A stretch of DNA of 64,000 nt from Verrucomicrobiota bacterium (GTDB lineage: Bacteria; Verrucomicrobiota; Verrucomicrobiia; Limisphaerales; UBA9464): positions 1 to 64,000 of the forward strand of contig JAFLEF010000007.1 of NCBI GenBank assembly GCA_017309115.1, given 5' to 3'. Under the pieces are notes generated by a model that was given only the letters and a program-made list of their open reading frames with translations, had not been told where the DNA came from and made no database searches. Below, piece after piece: positions 54,919 through 63,293 of this stretch. Positions within the stretch are counted from its first letter, which is position 1. Each line of letters begins with the position of its first letter. The position numbers and the translations under genes were made by a program.

Positions 54919-55815
54919 TCAGTAAACCACCTTGTTCAGAGGATACTCGATGATGCCCTCCGCTCCAGCGGCTTTCAGCTGCGGAATCATTTCCCGGACG
55001 ACCGACTCATCAATGATGGTTTCGACGGCCACCCAGCCCGATTGACTCAACCCGGACACCGTGGGATTACGCAACGCCGGGAGCGATTGCAACAAGTTTG
55101 GCAGATTGGCTTCACGAACATTCATCTTCAGCCCGACCTTGGCCTCGGCCTCGATCGCCCCCTGCAACAGCAACGCGAGGGTCTCAATCTTCCGCCGCTT
55201 CCAGGGGTCCTTCCACGATTCGTGATTGGCGATCAGCCGGGGCGTCGACACCAGGAGGGTCTCGACAATCCGCAGCTTGTTCGCCCGCAACGAAGATCCG
55301 GTCTCCGTCACTTCCACGATGGCATCCACCAATTCCCGGGCTTTGACCTCGGTCGCGCCCCACGAAAACTCCACTTCCGCCTTCACGCCGTGCTTCTTGA
55401 GCCAGCGCTTGGTCAAGCCCACCACTTCCGTGGCGATCCGCTTGCCCTGCAAATCCTTGACTGACTGAATCGAGGATTCCTCCGGAACCGCCAGCACCCA
55501 CCGGGTGGGTTGACGGGAAACCTTGCTGAAAATGAACTCACCGACTTCGTGAACCGAGCTGTGGTTCTCGATAATCCAGTCGTGCCCCGTGATCCCGGCG
55601 TCGAGATAGCCCAGTTCCACATACCGGCTGATTTCCTGAGCCCGAATCAGGCGAATGGTCAGCTCCGGATCATCCACATACGGCTCATAGCTGCGGCTGG
55701 ACACCTGGATGTTCCATCCTGCCTTGGACATCTTCTCCAGCGTGGCGTCCTGCAGGGAACCCTTGGGCAACCCCAAGCGCAGGGCCGGGGCTTTCGACGG
55801 CTTGGTTTTGCTCAT
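54919..55815 (-). CDS. hisG: ATP phosphoribosyltransferase, long form
   Basis: A 298-residue enzyme for the first step of histidine biosynthesis. Catalytic-domain signatures include [28 protein letters not shown] and the PRPP-loop [18 protein letters not shown]. The C-terminal regulatory ACT-like domain ([11 protein letters not shown]-type region, [12 protein letters not shown]) is present, so this is the long, histidine-inhibited form that needs no HisZ. No other his genes are within the window, so it stands apart from the rest of the pathway. It shares a transcript with the small ribosomal-type gene. Confidence 0.95.
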   Translation of the reverse strand: MSKTKPSKAPALRLGLPKGSLQDATLEKMSKAGWNIQVSSRSYEPYVDDPELTIRLIRAQEISRYVELGYLDAGITGHDWIIENHSSVHEVGEFIFSKVSRQPTRWVLAVPEESSIQSVKDLQGKRIATEVVGLTKRWLKKHGVKAEVEFSWGATEVKARELVDAIVEVTETGSSLRANKLRIVETLLVSTPRLIANHESWKDPWKRRKIETLALLLQGAIEAEAKVGLKMNVREANLPNLLQSLPALRNPTVSGLSQSGWVAVETIIDESVVREMIPQLKAAGAEGIIEYPLNKVVY

Positions 55816-55938
55816 GGGGGAAATTTCAGGGGGCTTCGACTCGGCGTTAACTCAGCGCCTTAACGGGAAAGAACGACAGTTCGGGCCCAATCCGGCCCAT
55901 TCACGCTCTCGGCCCGCAGAAACCGGGGGGACGACCGT

Positions 55939-56103
55939 TTAGTGGGACGACGTCAGGCAGCCTTCCTTTATGAAGAATCCGAGGTAGGCCAGCGTGGAGA
56001 TCGTGAGCAGCAACCAGCCCTTGCCGTGAACGCCCATCACCAGACCGGCGCCCATCAAAACCGTAAAGACCAAAAAGAATGCGAGTGCTGCTAAACCTTT
56101 CAC
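55939..56103 (-). CDS. Small two-helix membrane protein
   Basis: A 54-residue protein starting with GTG at 56103 (KGLAALAFFLVFTVLMGAGL, then GKGWLLLTISTLAYLGFF) and ending EGCLTSSH. Two hydrophobic helices are separated by a GVHGKG turn. No family recognised and no strong ribosome binding site, so the start is uncertain; the frame is open to 56265. Its codon pattern and conserved-looking turn make a real small membrane protein more likely than chance, but moderately so. Confidence 0.5.
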   Translation of the reverse strand: MKGLAALAFFLVFTVLMGAGLVMGVHGKGWLLLTISTLAYLGFFIKEGCLTSSH

Positions 56104-56435
56104 AGACGAGACGGATACTGGATTCCCGGGGAGCTGACAAGGCTCGGAACGGGAACTTCTGGGTCCATGTGCCCAGTTGATCCACAGAATTACCTCGAAC
56201 ATCAGTGGACCGACCGACCGAAGCCGCCGGGGGAACGAGGCGCTGACTCCACCAGAGAACTCCACATGCCAACATTCAAGGAACGCGTCGGGAGGGTGAA
56301 TGGCGCCTCCTCCCGTCGGCGGCTACGGCCCAGGTAGGGCGAGGTTCCCACCGAGCCGTTCGCGTCTCGGCGAATTGACTGACGCGTCAGGAGTCCACCC
56401 GCGTACGGCTCCGCGGAGCGTCGCCCCACCTACAC
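56104..56435. other. Spacer with an inverted hairpin element
   Basis: Between the small membrane-protein gene and the MBL hydrolase. Its right half is the hairpin element copy j (56333-56430); the left part shows nothing recognisable. Confidence 0.6.
56333..56430 (-). repeat. Hairpin element, copy j (inverted)
   Basis: Reads GGTAGGGCGAGGTTCCCACC ... CCGCGGAGCGTCGCCCCACC on the plus strand, the reverse orientation of all other copies. It ends 5 bp before the stop codon of the MBL gene, again at a gene 3' end. Confidence 0.85.
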
Positions 56436-57290
56436 CTAGCCGACCGTCAGGCGCTCGCCCAATTGCAGCACTCGATACGGCTGGTCCAATACCCGGCAGG
56501 TGTTCACGAACTCCTCCGGGGAGGCCGTGTTGAACGCGAATAAATCGTAGTGCCCGGGGACGACGCAACCAGCTCCGATGGCCTTGGCCACCTGGGCCGC
56601 CTCCCGACCATTCAGATTGCCCGCCACCCGCCGTTCGGGAGCCCGCCCATTGATCGGCAACAACGCCACATCCACCCGCTGCTCGCGTAGACCCGCCACC
56701 ATCCCTGGATACAGCACCGTATCGCCCGAGTGGTACACCTTCCACGGCCCCGCCTGTATGACCCAACCCAGGTAAATCGGGCGTCCTTGGGAATCCACCG
56801 CCAGATCTTCGTGGGCCGCGGGAATGGCCCAGAACTCAAAGCCGTCGACCGTCACCCGATCCCGGCCCGGACTGGTCTCCAACCCCAGAATCCGGTCGTC
56901 CGCCAACCCGGAACGTTCCCGGACGGTTCCCCGGTTGGCCTCGGGACAAACCATCCGCAGTCCGGGATTCACCGACACCAGGGGCCGCAGGGTCTCGGGA
57001 TCCAAATGGTCCGTGTGGTTGTGCGAGGTCGTGACCACCGAGATCCCGGTAAGCCGCTCCGGGGCGATCACCTGGCGGGAAACCCGGACATGTGGTTTGT
57101 CAGTATTCGCATACTTCCGGGTCAGGGAATCGGACAGATACGGATCCAACAGGAGCGCCCGACCCTCCCAGGCAAGGAGGTATCCACTCTGACCCAGCCA
57201 CCAGAGATGCAGTCCCGGTTCAGAGGCTCGAACACGCCGGACTTCCTCCACGAAGGCTTCGTCCGACAGAAGCGGTTCAATCAGGCTCAT
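56436..57290 (-). CDS. MBL-fold metallo-hydrolase (UlaG-like)
   Basis: A 284-residue cytoplasmic metallo-beta-lactamase-fold enzyme. Metal ligands: SHNHTDHLD (HxHxDH), then AAHED and the C-terminal VPGHYDLFAFN, with the second-site Asp in YHSGDTVLYP. The overall pattern fits UlaG-like lactonases (L-ascorbate-6-phosphate type) rather than glyoxalase II or RNase J. No ascorbate genes are nearby, so the substrate is open. It lies 12 bp after the MetE-core gene on the same strand and is probably co-transcribed. Confidence 0.86.
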   Translation of the reverse strand: MSLIEPLLSDEAFVEEVRRVRASEPGLHLWWLGQSGYLLAWEGRALLLDPYLSDSLTRKYANTDKPHVRVSRQVIAPERLTGISVVTTSHNHTDHLDPETLRPLVSVNPGLRMVCPEANRGTVRERSGLADDRILGLETSPGRDRVTVDGFEFWAIPAAHEDLAVDSQGRPIYLGWVIQAGPWKVYHSGDTVLYPGMVAGLREQRVDVALLPINGRAPERRVAGNLNGREAAQVAKAIGAGCVVPGHYDLFAFNTASPEEFVNTCRVLDQPYRVLQLGERLTVG

Positions 57291-57302
57291 GCAGGACGAC
57301 TC

Positions 57303-58358
57303 TCAGAGGGCTGACTTCACCTGCACCACACCGGCCACCAAATTTACCAACTTGCGGCGGGCCGCCCACCGCGCGGTCTGGCTCAACCCGCAATCCGGAG
57401 CAAACACCAGCCGTTCCGCCGGTGCGAACTCCAGGCATCGACGCACCCGCCGGGCAATGTCGTCCGGCGTTTCCACGTAGTAGCTCTTAACGTCCACCAC
57501 GCCCACCGCCACATCGCAGCGCTCGGCAATTTTCGCGATCAACTCCAGTTCGGCGAATTCCCGGCTGGCCATCTCCACGTGCATTTCGTCGCAGTGGAAA
57601 TCGAGGAAGGCCGGGAACATCGGCGCGATCTGACGCGGCCCCACCGCCCGGGCCTTGTAGTTGCCAAAGCACAGGTGGGTGCAGACGCGTGTCCGTCCGC
57701 GAACGGTCTCCACGGTCCGATTGAACAGATCCACGAACCGCCGGGTGTCTTCCCGGTACGCGTAACAACTCATGCTGGGCTCATCGACGCTGATTTCCGT
57801 GCAACCCGCCGCCACCAACCGTTCCAGTTCCTCCCGCACCAGCGGCAGGAGCGCCTCCGTCAGCGCCCAACGATCGGGATATCCCAGCGCCGGATTGGGC
57901 AGCAACCGGCCAGACATCGTGTAGGGACCAGGCACCGACGCCTTCAAGGTCGGCGGATGAGCCAACCCCTTCAGCAACGGTGCCGACAGTTCCCGCAGCC
58001 GCTGAAATTCCTCCACGGCGCCCAAGCCTCGCGGAGCCTTCAACGGCGCCTTCACCTGATGCTTCCCGCGCTGATCGTGGGCGGGAGGACCAAACCGGCG
58101 CGGCGGCGAGGACTCCAGATCGATGCCGTCGATGTACCCGTAAAACGACAGATTGAAGTCCAAGCGGGTCTGCTCGCCATCGGTGATCACATCCAGACCG
58201 GCGGCCAACTGATCGTGCAACGCCGCAATCACCGCGTCGTTCTGCAGTTCCGCGCGATCATCGGGACCAAACCGATCCAAATGGGCCGAGGCTAATTCCA
58301 GCCAACCGGGAAACGGATAACTCCCAATGACCGAAGTGCGAAGCGGACACGAGTGCAT
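57303..58358 (-). CDS. MetE C-terminal-type methyltransferase (core only)
   Basis: A 351-residue protein homologous to the C-terminal, zinc-containing half of cobalamin-independent methionine synthase. The four predicted Zn ligands are all present: His228 and Cys230 (THLCFGN), Glu262 (HVEMA) and Cys323 (APDCGLSQ). DEPSMSCYAY is the substrate-pocket motif. The N-terminal domain that helps bind methyltetrahydrofolate polyglutamate in full-length MetE is absent. Short MetE-like proteins of this type use other methyl donors in some organisms; the donor here is unknown. The gene is followed by the MBL hydrolase and preceded by the multiheme cytochrome. Confidence 0.88.
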   Translation of the reverse strand: MHSCPLRTSVIGSYPFPGWLELASAHLDRFGPDDRAELQNDAVIAALHDQLAAGLDVITDGEQTRLDFNLSFYGYIDGIDLESSPPRRFGPPAHDQRGKHQVKAPLKAPRGLGAVEEFQRLRELSAPLLKGLAHPPTLKASVPGPYTMSGRLLPNPALGYPDRWALTEALLPLVREELERLVAAGCTEISVDEPSMSCYAYREDTRRFVDLFNRTVETVRGRTRVCTHLCFGNYKARAVGPRQIAPMFPAFLDFHCDEMHVEMASREFAELELIAKIAERCDVAVGVVDVKSYYVETPDDIARRVRRCLEFAPAERLVFAPDCGLSQTARWAARRKLVNLVAGVVQVKSAL

Positions 58359-58418
58359 GCCGGCAGGCTACCGGGAAGCCCCCTCGGAAATCGCGTCAAA
58401 AGTGACGCCCGCACGACC

Positions 58419-60380
58419 TCATTGCGGCGGAGGCATCTTGTCCTTCAACCGCAAATACTCCCACACGGCCTGAATGGTCTTGGGCCCGTCACCGCCCAGA
58501 ACATCCGGCAACGGGCTCTTGCCCTCCTCGTCGAAGTACACCGGCATCTTGCTGGACGGATCGATCATGGTGGGCGCCCGGAGCCAGCGCTTGAAGTAGT
58601 CGGGCTGCAACCGATCGAAGCTGTGGGCCAGATTGATTCCCGGCGCCTCAAACACTTGGGTGGCGCCAAACTCACCCACGCCGTGGCAACTGACGCAGCT
58701 GAAACCACCATTGGCGCTGGAAAGCTTCCGACCCGCCTCGGCCAATTCCGCGGCATTGTCCGGGGCCGGATCAGGAGGAGTCACCGGCGGCAGACCCGCG
58801 ATCGTGGCCAACCCTTCCGCCAAGCCCTGCGCGTAGGCCGGGAAGGCCGGCATCCGGAATTCCGCCCAGGGACGCGGCTTCCAGGTCTCTTCGCCGCTGA
58901 TGAAGCGGGCCGCCCATTCGGGCTTGAGCTTGCCGTACAAATGATCCCAGGCCGGAAAGCCTTCGAACTGCCCGTGACATTCCCGGCAGTTGAGGTGCTG
59001 GGATTGACGCGCCAGGAAGTCCACCGAAGTGGAGCGGCCCAAGGATGCCCGATCCGACGCCGCAAAAGCCTGAAGCGCCGAACGCTGCTCGGCGGTGAAG
59101 GAGTAATGCGGGGCTTTGGAACCGGCCGCCGGAGTCTCCGCCAGACAGCCGGACTTCCAATTGGCCGCGACTAGGTCGCTGAGCGGCTTGGCCGTGAACT
59201 CATTCTTCACGCCCTCCAGCGTGTGGCAGTTCAAACACCCCACCGTGCTGACCAGTTTCTTGCCCTGCTCAATCGCGGCTGCGTCGGTGGAAACCGGTTT
59301 GGCTTCGGCGGCATCGGCGACGGAATCCAAATACGCCGCCAGGTTGGCCGCCTCTTCGGAGGTCAGCTTGAAGTTCGGCATCCGGATCCACTTAAAGTGT
59401 TCCTCCGGACGTCGCAGGAAGGCCGCCAGCGCTCCGGGCGTGAACTTGGCCTTCACCTGCTTTTGGGAAATCTGATGAGGCTTGGCCTCGCCCCCACCCG
59501 GCGGCACGTGGCAGGCCACGCAATGCAACTTCTCGAACAGCGCCTGCCCCACCGCCGCATCGCCCGAGGTCGGCTCGTACTTGGCGTCGCCCTTCAACGT
59601 TGCGAGATACGCCGCGACGGCTTCCGAATCCGCTTTGGCCGTAGCGCCGGTGAACAGCTGCGGCATCGGCGTCCCCGGCCGGAGCGCGTGCGGATCCTGA
59701 ATCCAGCGGGCCATCCAATCGGCATTCCGTCGGGCGCCAATACCATTCAACGTCGGCGCGTCCATCTTGAGTTCCGGCACGGATCCGGCCGCCGAGTGAC
59801 ACATCACGCAGCGATTCTCCAACAGCAGATCCCGACCCTGATGCACCAGGAGGGAGCGGGTCAGGGCCTCGCTGCTGGCGTGAGACAACTGCGGCAGCGG
59901 AATCGGATTCAGCGGCGTTTCCCGATTGGTCCAGTACAGCCGCACCATGGCCTCTCCCGTCGGCGGTGACGTGAAGTCCACCAGGAGGGAATTAGTGCCT
60001 TTGTTCAGCCGGACCGACTGACCAATGGCCAGCTCCGGACCAGTGTCTTTGGCCTCCAAAACCAGGGCTCCGTTGACCGTCACCTTCAGCGCGCCGCGGA
60101 CCAGCGCGTGAAAGGTAAAGTCACCTCGCAAGTCCGCGGACACGAGGCCCTCCCACTTCGCCGTGAACGGTCCAGCCGGAACAAACGGCGTCGCCGGCTG
60201 ACCCGCCGGCACGAACAACCACACATTCGGACTGACCGACAGATCCGTCACGCCGCCGGATGTCACGGTTTGCACCAGACCCTGCGCCGGATCCTCCACG
60301 GCCGAGACGGGCAGCGCCGGGACCAGAACCGCCCAACCGAGGGTCAGGCACAGGGAACGGAAGAACGAGGGCAAGTGCAT
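58419..60380 (-). CDS. Exported multiheme cytochrome c with PA14 domain
   Basis: A 653-residue exported protein. ATG at 60380 gives a signal peptide (SLCLTLGWAVLVPALPVSA); the frame is open another 106 codons upstream but reads the spacer and neighbouring gene. A PA14-like domain (about 70-150, FTAKWEGLVSADLRGDFTF) precedes five c-heme sites CxxCH at residues 191-195, 287-291, 382-386, 465-469 and 562-566. The fusion of sugar-binding PA14 to several hemes is typical of Planctomycete/Verrucomicrobial cytochromes thought to couple glycan contact to electron transfer. It lies 92 bp downstream of the DUF6797 gene on the same strand. Confidence 0.93.
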   Translation of the reverse strand: MHLPSFFRSLCLTLGWAVLVPALPVSAVEDPAQGLVQTVTSGGVTDLSVSPNVWLFVPAGQPATPFVPAGPFTAKWEGLVSADLRGDFTFHALVRGALKVTVNGALVLEAKDTGPELAIGQSVRLNKGTNSLLVDFTSPPTGEAMVRLYWTNRETPLNPIPLPQLSHASSEALTRSLLVHQGRDLLLENRCVMCHSAAGSVPELKMDAPTLNGIGARRNADWMARWIQDPHALRPGTPMPQLFTGATAKADSEAVAAYLATLKGDAKYEPTSGDAAVGQALFEKLHCVACHVPPGGGEAKPHQISQKQVKAKFTPGALAAFLRRPEEHFKWIRMPNFKLTSEEAANLAAYLDSVADAAEAKPVSTDAAAIEQGKKLVSTVGCLNCHTLEGVKNEFTAKPLSDLVAANWKSGCLAETPAAGSKAPHYSFTAEQRSALQAFAASDRASLGRSTSVDFLARQSQHLNCRECHGQFEGFPAWDHLYGKLKPEWAARFISGEETWKPRPWAEFRMPAFPAYAQGLAEGLATIAGLPPVTPPDPAPDNAAELAEAGRKLSSANGGFSCVSCHGVGEFGATQVFEAPGINLAHSFDRLQPDYFKRWLRAPTMIDPSSKMPVYFDEEGKSPLPDVLGGDGPKTIQAVWEYLRLKDKMPPPQ

Positions 60381-60428
60381 GAGGTGACGACCGCGAAATT
60401 CAGTGCGGCGGGACGCTAGAAAGTGAAA

Positions 60429-60465
60429 CGGCCCGGCGAAAGTCCCAAATGGACCCGCCGGGCCG
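60429..60465 (-). terminator. Stable hairpin between the DUF6797 gene and the cytochrome gene
   Basis: A perfect 10-bp outer stem CGGCCCGGCG / CGCCGGGCCG with a small inner stem GTCC/GGAC, starting about 8 bp after the upstream stop. On the coding strand a weak TTTCACTTT follows. It may be a partial terminator lowering cytochrome expression, or an mRNA processing/stabilising structure. Confidence 0.55.
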
Positions 60466-60472
60466 GCCGGAA

Positions 60473-62899
60473 TTACTTCAACGACGAGAGCGGCTGACCC
60501 GGGATCTCGTGAATGGTCTGCTGGATATCCTGGGAGATCGGCGTGCCATCCGCGGCTTTCAGATCCCACTTCAACGACTGCTGCATCGTCACCCGGAGGT
60601 CTTCGATGGTGAGCGTGACCGACTTGCCGTCGGGGCTCAGCTTGGCAGCGGTGATGTTGATGTTCTCGCGGCCCTTCTTGTCCGGATTGGTCACCCAAAT
60701 TTCGGGCGAACCATAGTTTTCGGAACGGATGTAGTTCCAGCGCTTGCCGCTCCAGTTTTGCACGTCTTCCGCCGACGCCTTGTCGAGCGGTTGGCTGAAT
60801 CCGAGCTGCACGCCACCGGGCACCACCTTCACCGAGTTCACGGAATAGACGGGCTTGCCGGTGTAACGAACGCGGTCAAAACCGGTGATCCGGGCCGCGT
60901 TGGACTGCCATTCGCTGAGGCCCGCGACGTAGAGCTGACCATCGTACGGATGAAACCGGGCGCGCATCACCGAGCTGGTGAACTTCAGCGGAAACTTCAC
61001 CGCCGCCGCCTGCTGACGTCCGTTGCTGAGGTCCTGGCGCATCACCAGGTAGAGCGACGATTTGCCGTACGATTCGTAGAGCAGTTCGTTCTGGTACGGT
61101 CCCCACTTGTCGCTGGTGACCCAAACCTGACCGCCGTTGGAATTGCAGAAGTCGGCATGCGACAGCCACATGATCGGCGGAACGTAGAGTTCGATCGCGT
61201 CCGGCGGCGTCTTGACGTTGATCACCCCGTGGAAGGACTTGCCATCGATCCAGTTGATGGGCGAGGTGGGCACCCAGGTGCCTTCATTATCGCCGGTGGT
61301 CACCTGGCCATCGGCGCGCACGCCAATGCCGTTGGGAGCCCGGAAGCCGCGAGCGGCAATCTCGAACTTCTGACCGTCGGGACTGACCCGGAACAAACAG
61401 CCGGCGTGGGAACACACCACACCATTGCCCCGGGAGGCCTTCTCATCTCCGAAGCCCCGGCCGCCGCCGTTCACCGGATTGGCCTTGGCGAAGTAGAAGT
61501 TACCGGCGGCATCGCGCTGGAGGTCGAAAACGAACTCGTGGAAGCCGCGGGTGGACATCACGTCGTTGTTGAAGTTCTCGTAGTAGTCGGCCTCGCCGTC
61601 GTTATTGAAATCCACGAAGCGGGTGATGCCCTCGCGGCTCGAGGTGTAGATCTGATCCTTCACGATCACCAGGCCCAGCGGCTCATAGAGGCCCGAGGCG
61701 TAGCGGCTCCACACCAGGTTCTCCAGCTTCTCGTCGATGCCGGAAACGATCCAGATATCGCCGTCATGCGTGCACAGCGCCGCGCGCTTGCCATCTGCGA
61801 AGAAATCCATACCGCCAAAGCGAACCCGGCGATTCCAGGGATTCTTCTCCGGAGCGGTAATCGAATCCGTCACGTACGCGCCGTCCGGAGTGGCACTGGT
61901 GTTGAGTTTGCCGGCTAGGTTGACCGTCTCGTTCCAGCGCTTGGGACCGCCCTTCAGGAAGTCCACCAGCTTCGGGGCGCCCTGGGTGAGTTGGGCGAAC
62001 GAACCGGCCGAAGCCGTCGGACCGCTCCACAGCGTGACCTTGAAATCTCCGGCCTTCACGCCCGCTCCCACCGACAGGATCGCCTGGGAGCCGTCCACCA
62101 CGAGTTCCACCCCCTTGGGCAGGTCGGTTCCCGCGATCTTGGTCACAACGTCGCCGGCGGTGAAGGTGATGGTCGGCTGACCATTCTCGGTGGTGATCTG
62201 CTTGGAAGCGCCCGGCACGTCCGCCAACAGAACCACGAACGGTTCCTTCACCTTTTGCGATTTGAAGAAGAGGAAGCCGGACTTCTCGGGTTCCAATCGG
62301 AACGTGCGGGTGAACGCCACGCCGCCGGGTCCGGACACACTGCCGGGTTGTTCGAACACCTGGGTGCCCCGCGCGGTGTAGCTCAACACCACGTCATTGC
62401 CGTCCACGTACAGCCCCTTCCAGTGCGCGACCGACTTGTCGATCGGACCGAACGGCTCCTTGCGGGTGTCCTTAAAGCCCGTTCCCGGAATGCCCACGCC
62501 GGGACCATTCGGATTGCCGAACTTTTGATCCCCGACCATCTGGGGATGCTGCCCGTGGTTCCCATCGAACACCACGCCCCGGGTGTTGATGAACCCGCCG
62601 GTCCAACCCGCGGCCATGCGCAACGTGTCGGAATCAAAGAGCATCGCGGCATCGTTGCCCACCCGGATGGCGTAGCCCTTGAGCGCCACGTTGTTGCTGG
62701 GAAAATTGGCCCCAATACAGGCGGACTGGAACGGGAAATCTTCCTGCAACAGCCGGTAGGTTTCCTTGGCCTGACCCCAGGCCGGTGTCACCGCAGCCGC
62801 GGAACCCACCAGAAGTGCCAAAGCGAGGATTCGACGGGCCGGTTGCAGGAGCGAAGGGGCCCCTCGACCGGGTACATGTGGACGAACAGATGTTTGCAT
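60473..62899 (-). CDS. Exported DUF6797-type protein with propeller-like domain
   Basis: An 808-residue exported protein. The start ATG at 62899 was chosen because a signal peptide follows (ILALALLVGSAAAVTPAWG); the longer frame to 63001 reads spacer. The early TGGFINTRGVVFDGNHG is the DUF6797-like region. The middle part (ERLSW-type blades, e.g. KNPWNRRVRFGGMDFFADGK, VAPDG-like RVSPDGQKFEIAARG, APNGIGVRADG) resembles a GSDH-like propeller. A C-terminal immunoglobulin-like segment ends near VTLTIEDLRV. Such proteins are common next to multiheme cytochromes in these phyla and may be carbohydrate-acting oxidoreductase partners; no cofactor site is certain. First gene of the run leading into the cytochrome. 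Confidence 0.82.
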   Translation of the reverse strand: MQTSVRPHVPGRGAPSLLQPARRILALALLVGSAAAVTPAWGQAKETYRLLQEDFPFQSACIGANFPSNNVALKGYAIRVGNDAAMLFDSDTLRMAAGWTGGFINTRGVVFDGNHGQHPQMVGDQKFGNPNGPGVGIPGTGFKDTRKEPFGPIDKSVAHWKGLYVDGNDVVLSYTARGTQVFEQPGSVSGPGGVAFTRTFRLEPEKSGFLFFKSQKVKEPFVVLLADVPGASKQITTENGQPTITFTAGDVVTKIAGTDLPKGVELVVDGSQAILSVGAGVKAGDFKVTLWSGPTASAGSFAQLTQGAPKLVDFLKGGPKRWNETVNLAGKLNTSATPDGAYVTDSITAPEKNPWNRRVRFGGMDFFADGKRAALCTHDGDIWIVSGIDEKLENLVWSRYASGLYEPLGLVIVKDQIYTSSREGITRFVDFNNDGEADYYENFNNDVMSTRGFHEFVFDLQRDAAGNFYFAKANPVNGGGRGFGDEKASRGNGVVCSHAGCLFRVSPDGQKFEIAARGFRAPNGIGVRADGQVTTGDNEGTWVPTSPINWIDGKSFHGVINVKTPPDAIELYVPPIMWLSHADFCNSNGGQVWVTSDKWGPYQNELLYESYGKSSLYLVMRQDLSNGRQQAAAVKFPLKFTSSVMRARFHPYDGQLYVAGLSEWQSNAARITGFDRVRYTGKPVYSVNSVKVVPGGVQLGFSQPLDKASAEDVQNWSGKRWNYIRSENYGSPEIWVTNPDKKGRENINITAAKLSPDGKSVTLTIEDLRVTMQQSLKWDLKAADGTPISQDIQQTIHEIPGQPLSSLK

Positions 62900-63074
62900 G
62901 TCGTTGAAGTCTATCAGAAGTGCCTCCGGAAGCGTCCAGACGCAAACGCGGGGCAAGTGTTGCAAAGAATTCCGCGGCCGGCTCGGACTTTCTCGGGACA
63001 TGGAACATTCAATCCGAATCCAGTCTCCCGAGCTCCCCAGGTCACGCGCAGCGGGGCTCCCAGCGTCTCTCCAA

Positions 63075-63110
63075 GGTAGGGCGACGCTCCGCGGAGCCGT
63101 TCACGGGTGA
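63075..63110 (+). repeat. Hairpin element, left-arm fragment (copy k)
   Basis: GGTAGGGCGACGCTCCGCGG and the following AGCCGTTCACGGG only; the right half is missing. Confidence 0.7.
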
Positions 63111-63169
63111 AGTAGTGCCGCGGGACTCGACCTGGCCCACCGAACAAAGCCTACCCTCAACCACTGCCA

Positions 63170-63225
63170 CGCGCCCCAAAAGCGCCAGAACGCTAAAAGG
63201 CTGGCGCCCTCCAAACGCCTCGCGC
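63170..63225 (+). repeat. GCGCCAG hairpin repeat, copy 3
   Basis: Stem GCGCCAG (63182-63188)/CTGGCGC (63201-63207) with a drifted loop, flanks CGCGCCCCAAA and CTCCAAACGCCTCGC as in the other two copies. Stem conserved while the loop varies, which points to selection or common folding. Confidence 0.75.
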
Positions 63226-63242
63226 AACCCCTTCCCGCTTCC

Positions 63243-63274
63243 CTCTCAGCTCTCTGCTCTCAGCTCTCAGCTTT
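63243..63274 (+). repeat. CTCAGCT heptamer array
   Basis: CTCTCAGCTCTCTGCTCTCAG with further units; four 7-nt units with one drifted base, 20 bp before the PEP-CTERM stop. Confidence 0.8.
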
Positions 63275-63293
63275 TCCACCTTCCCTCGCCGAT

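Larger units (their letters stand above)
62900..63293. other. Repeat-rich spacer
   Basis: Contains a hairpin-element fragment (63075-63110), the third GCGCCAG hairpin repeat (63170-63225) with a CTTCCCG tail, and a CTCAGCT array (63243-63274). The promoter of the DUF6797 gene should lie in its left part; I could not pick out hexamers. Confidence 0.7.

Noticed and set aside
56436-57290. MBL hydrolase as an acyl-homoserine lactonase (quorum quenching)
   Set aside because: The motif order and C-terminus fit UlaG-like proteins better; nothing in the context supports quorum quenching.
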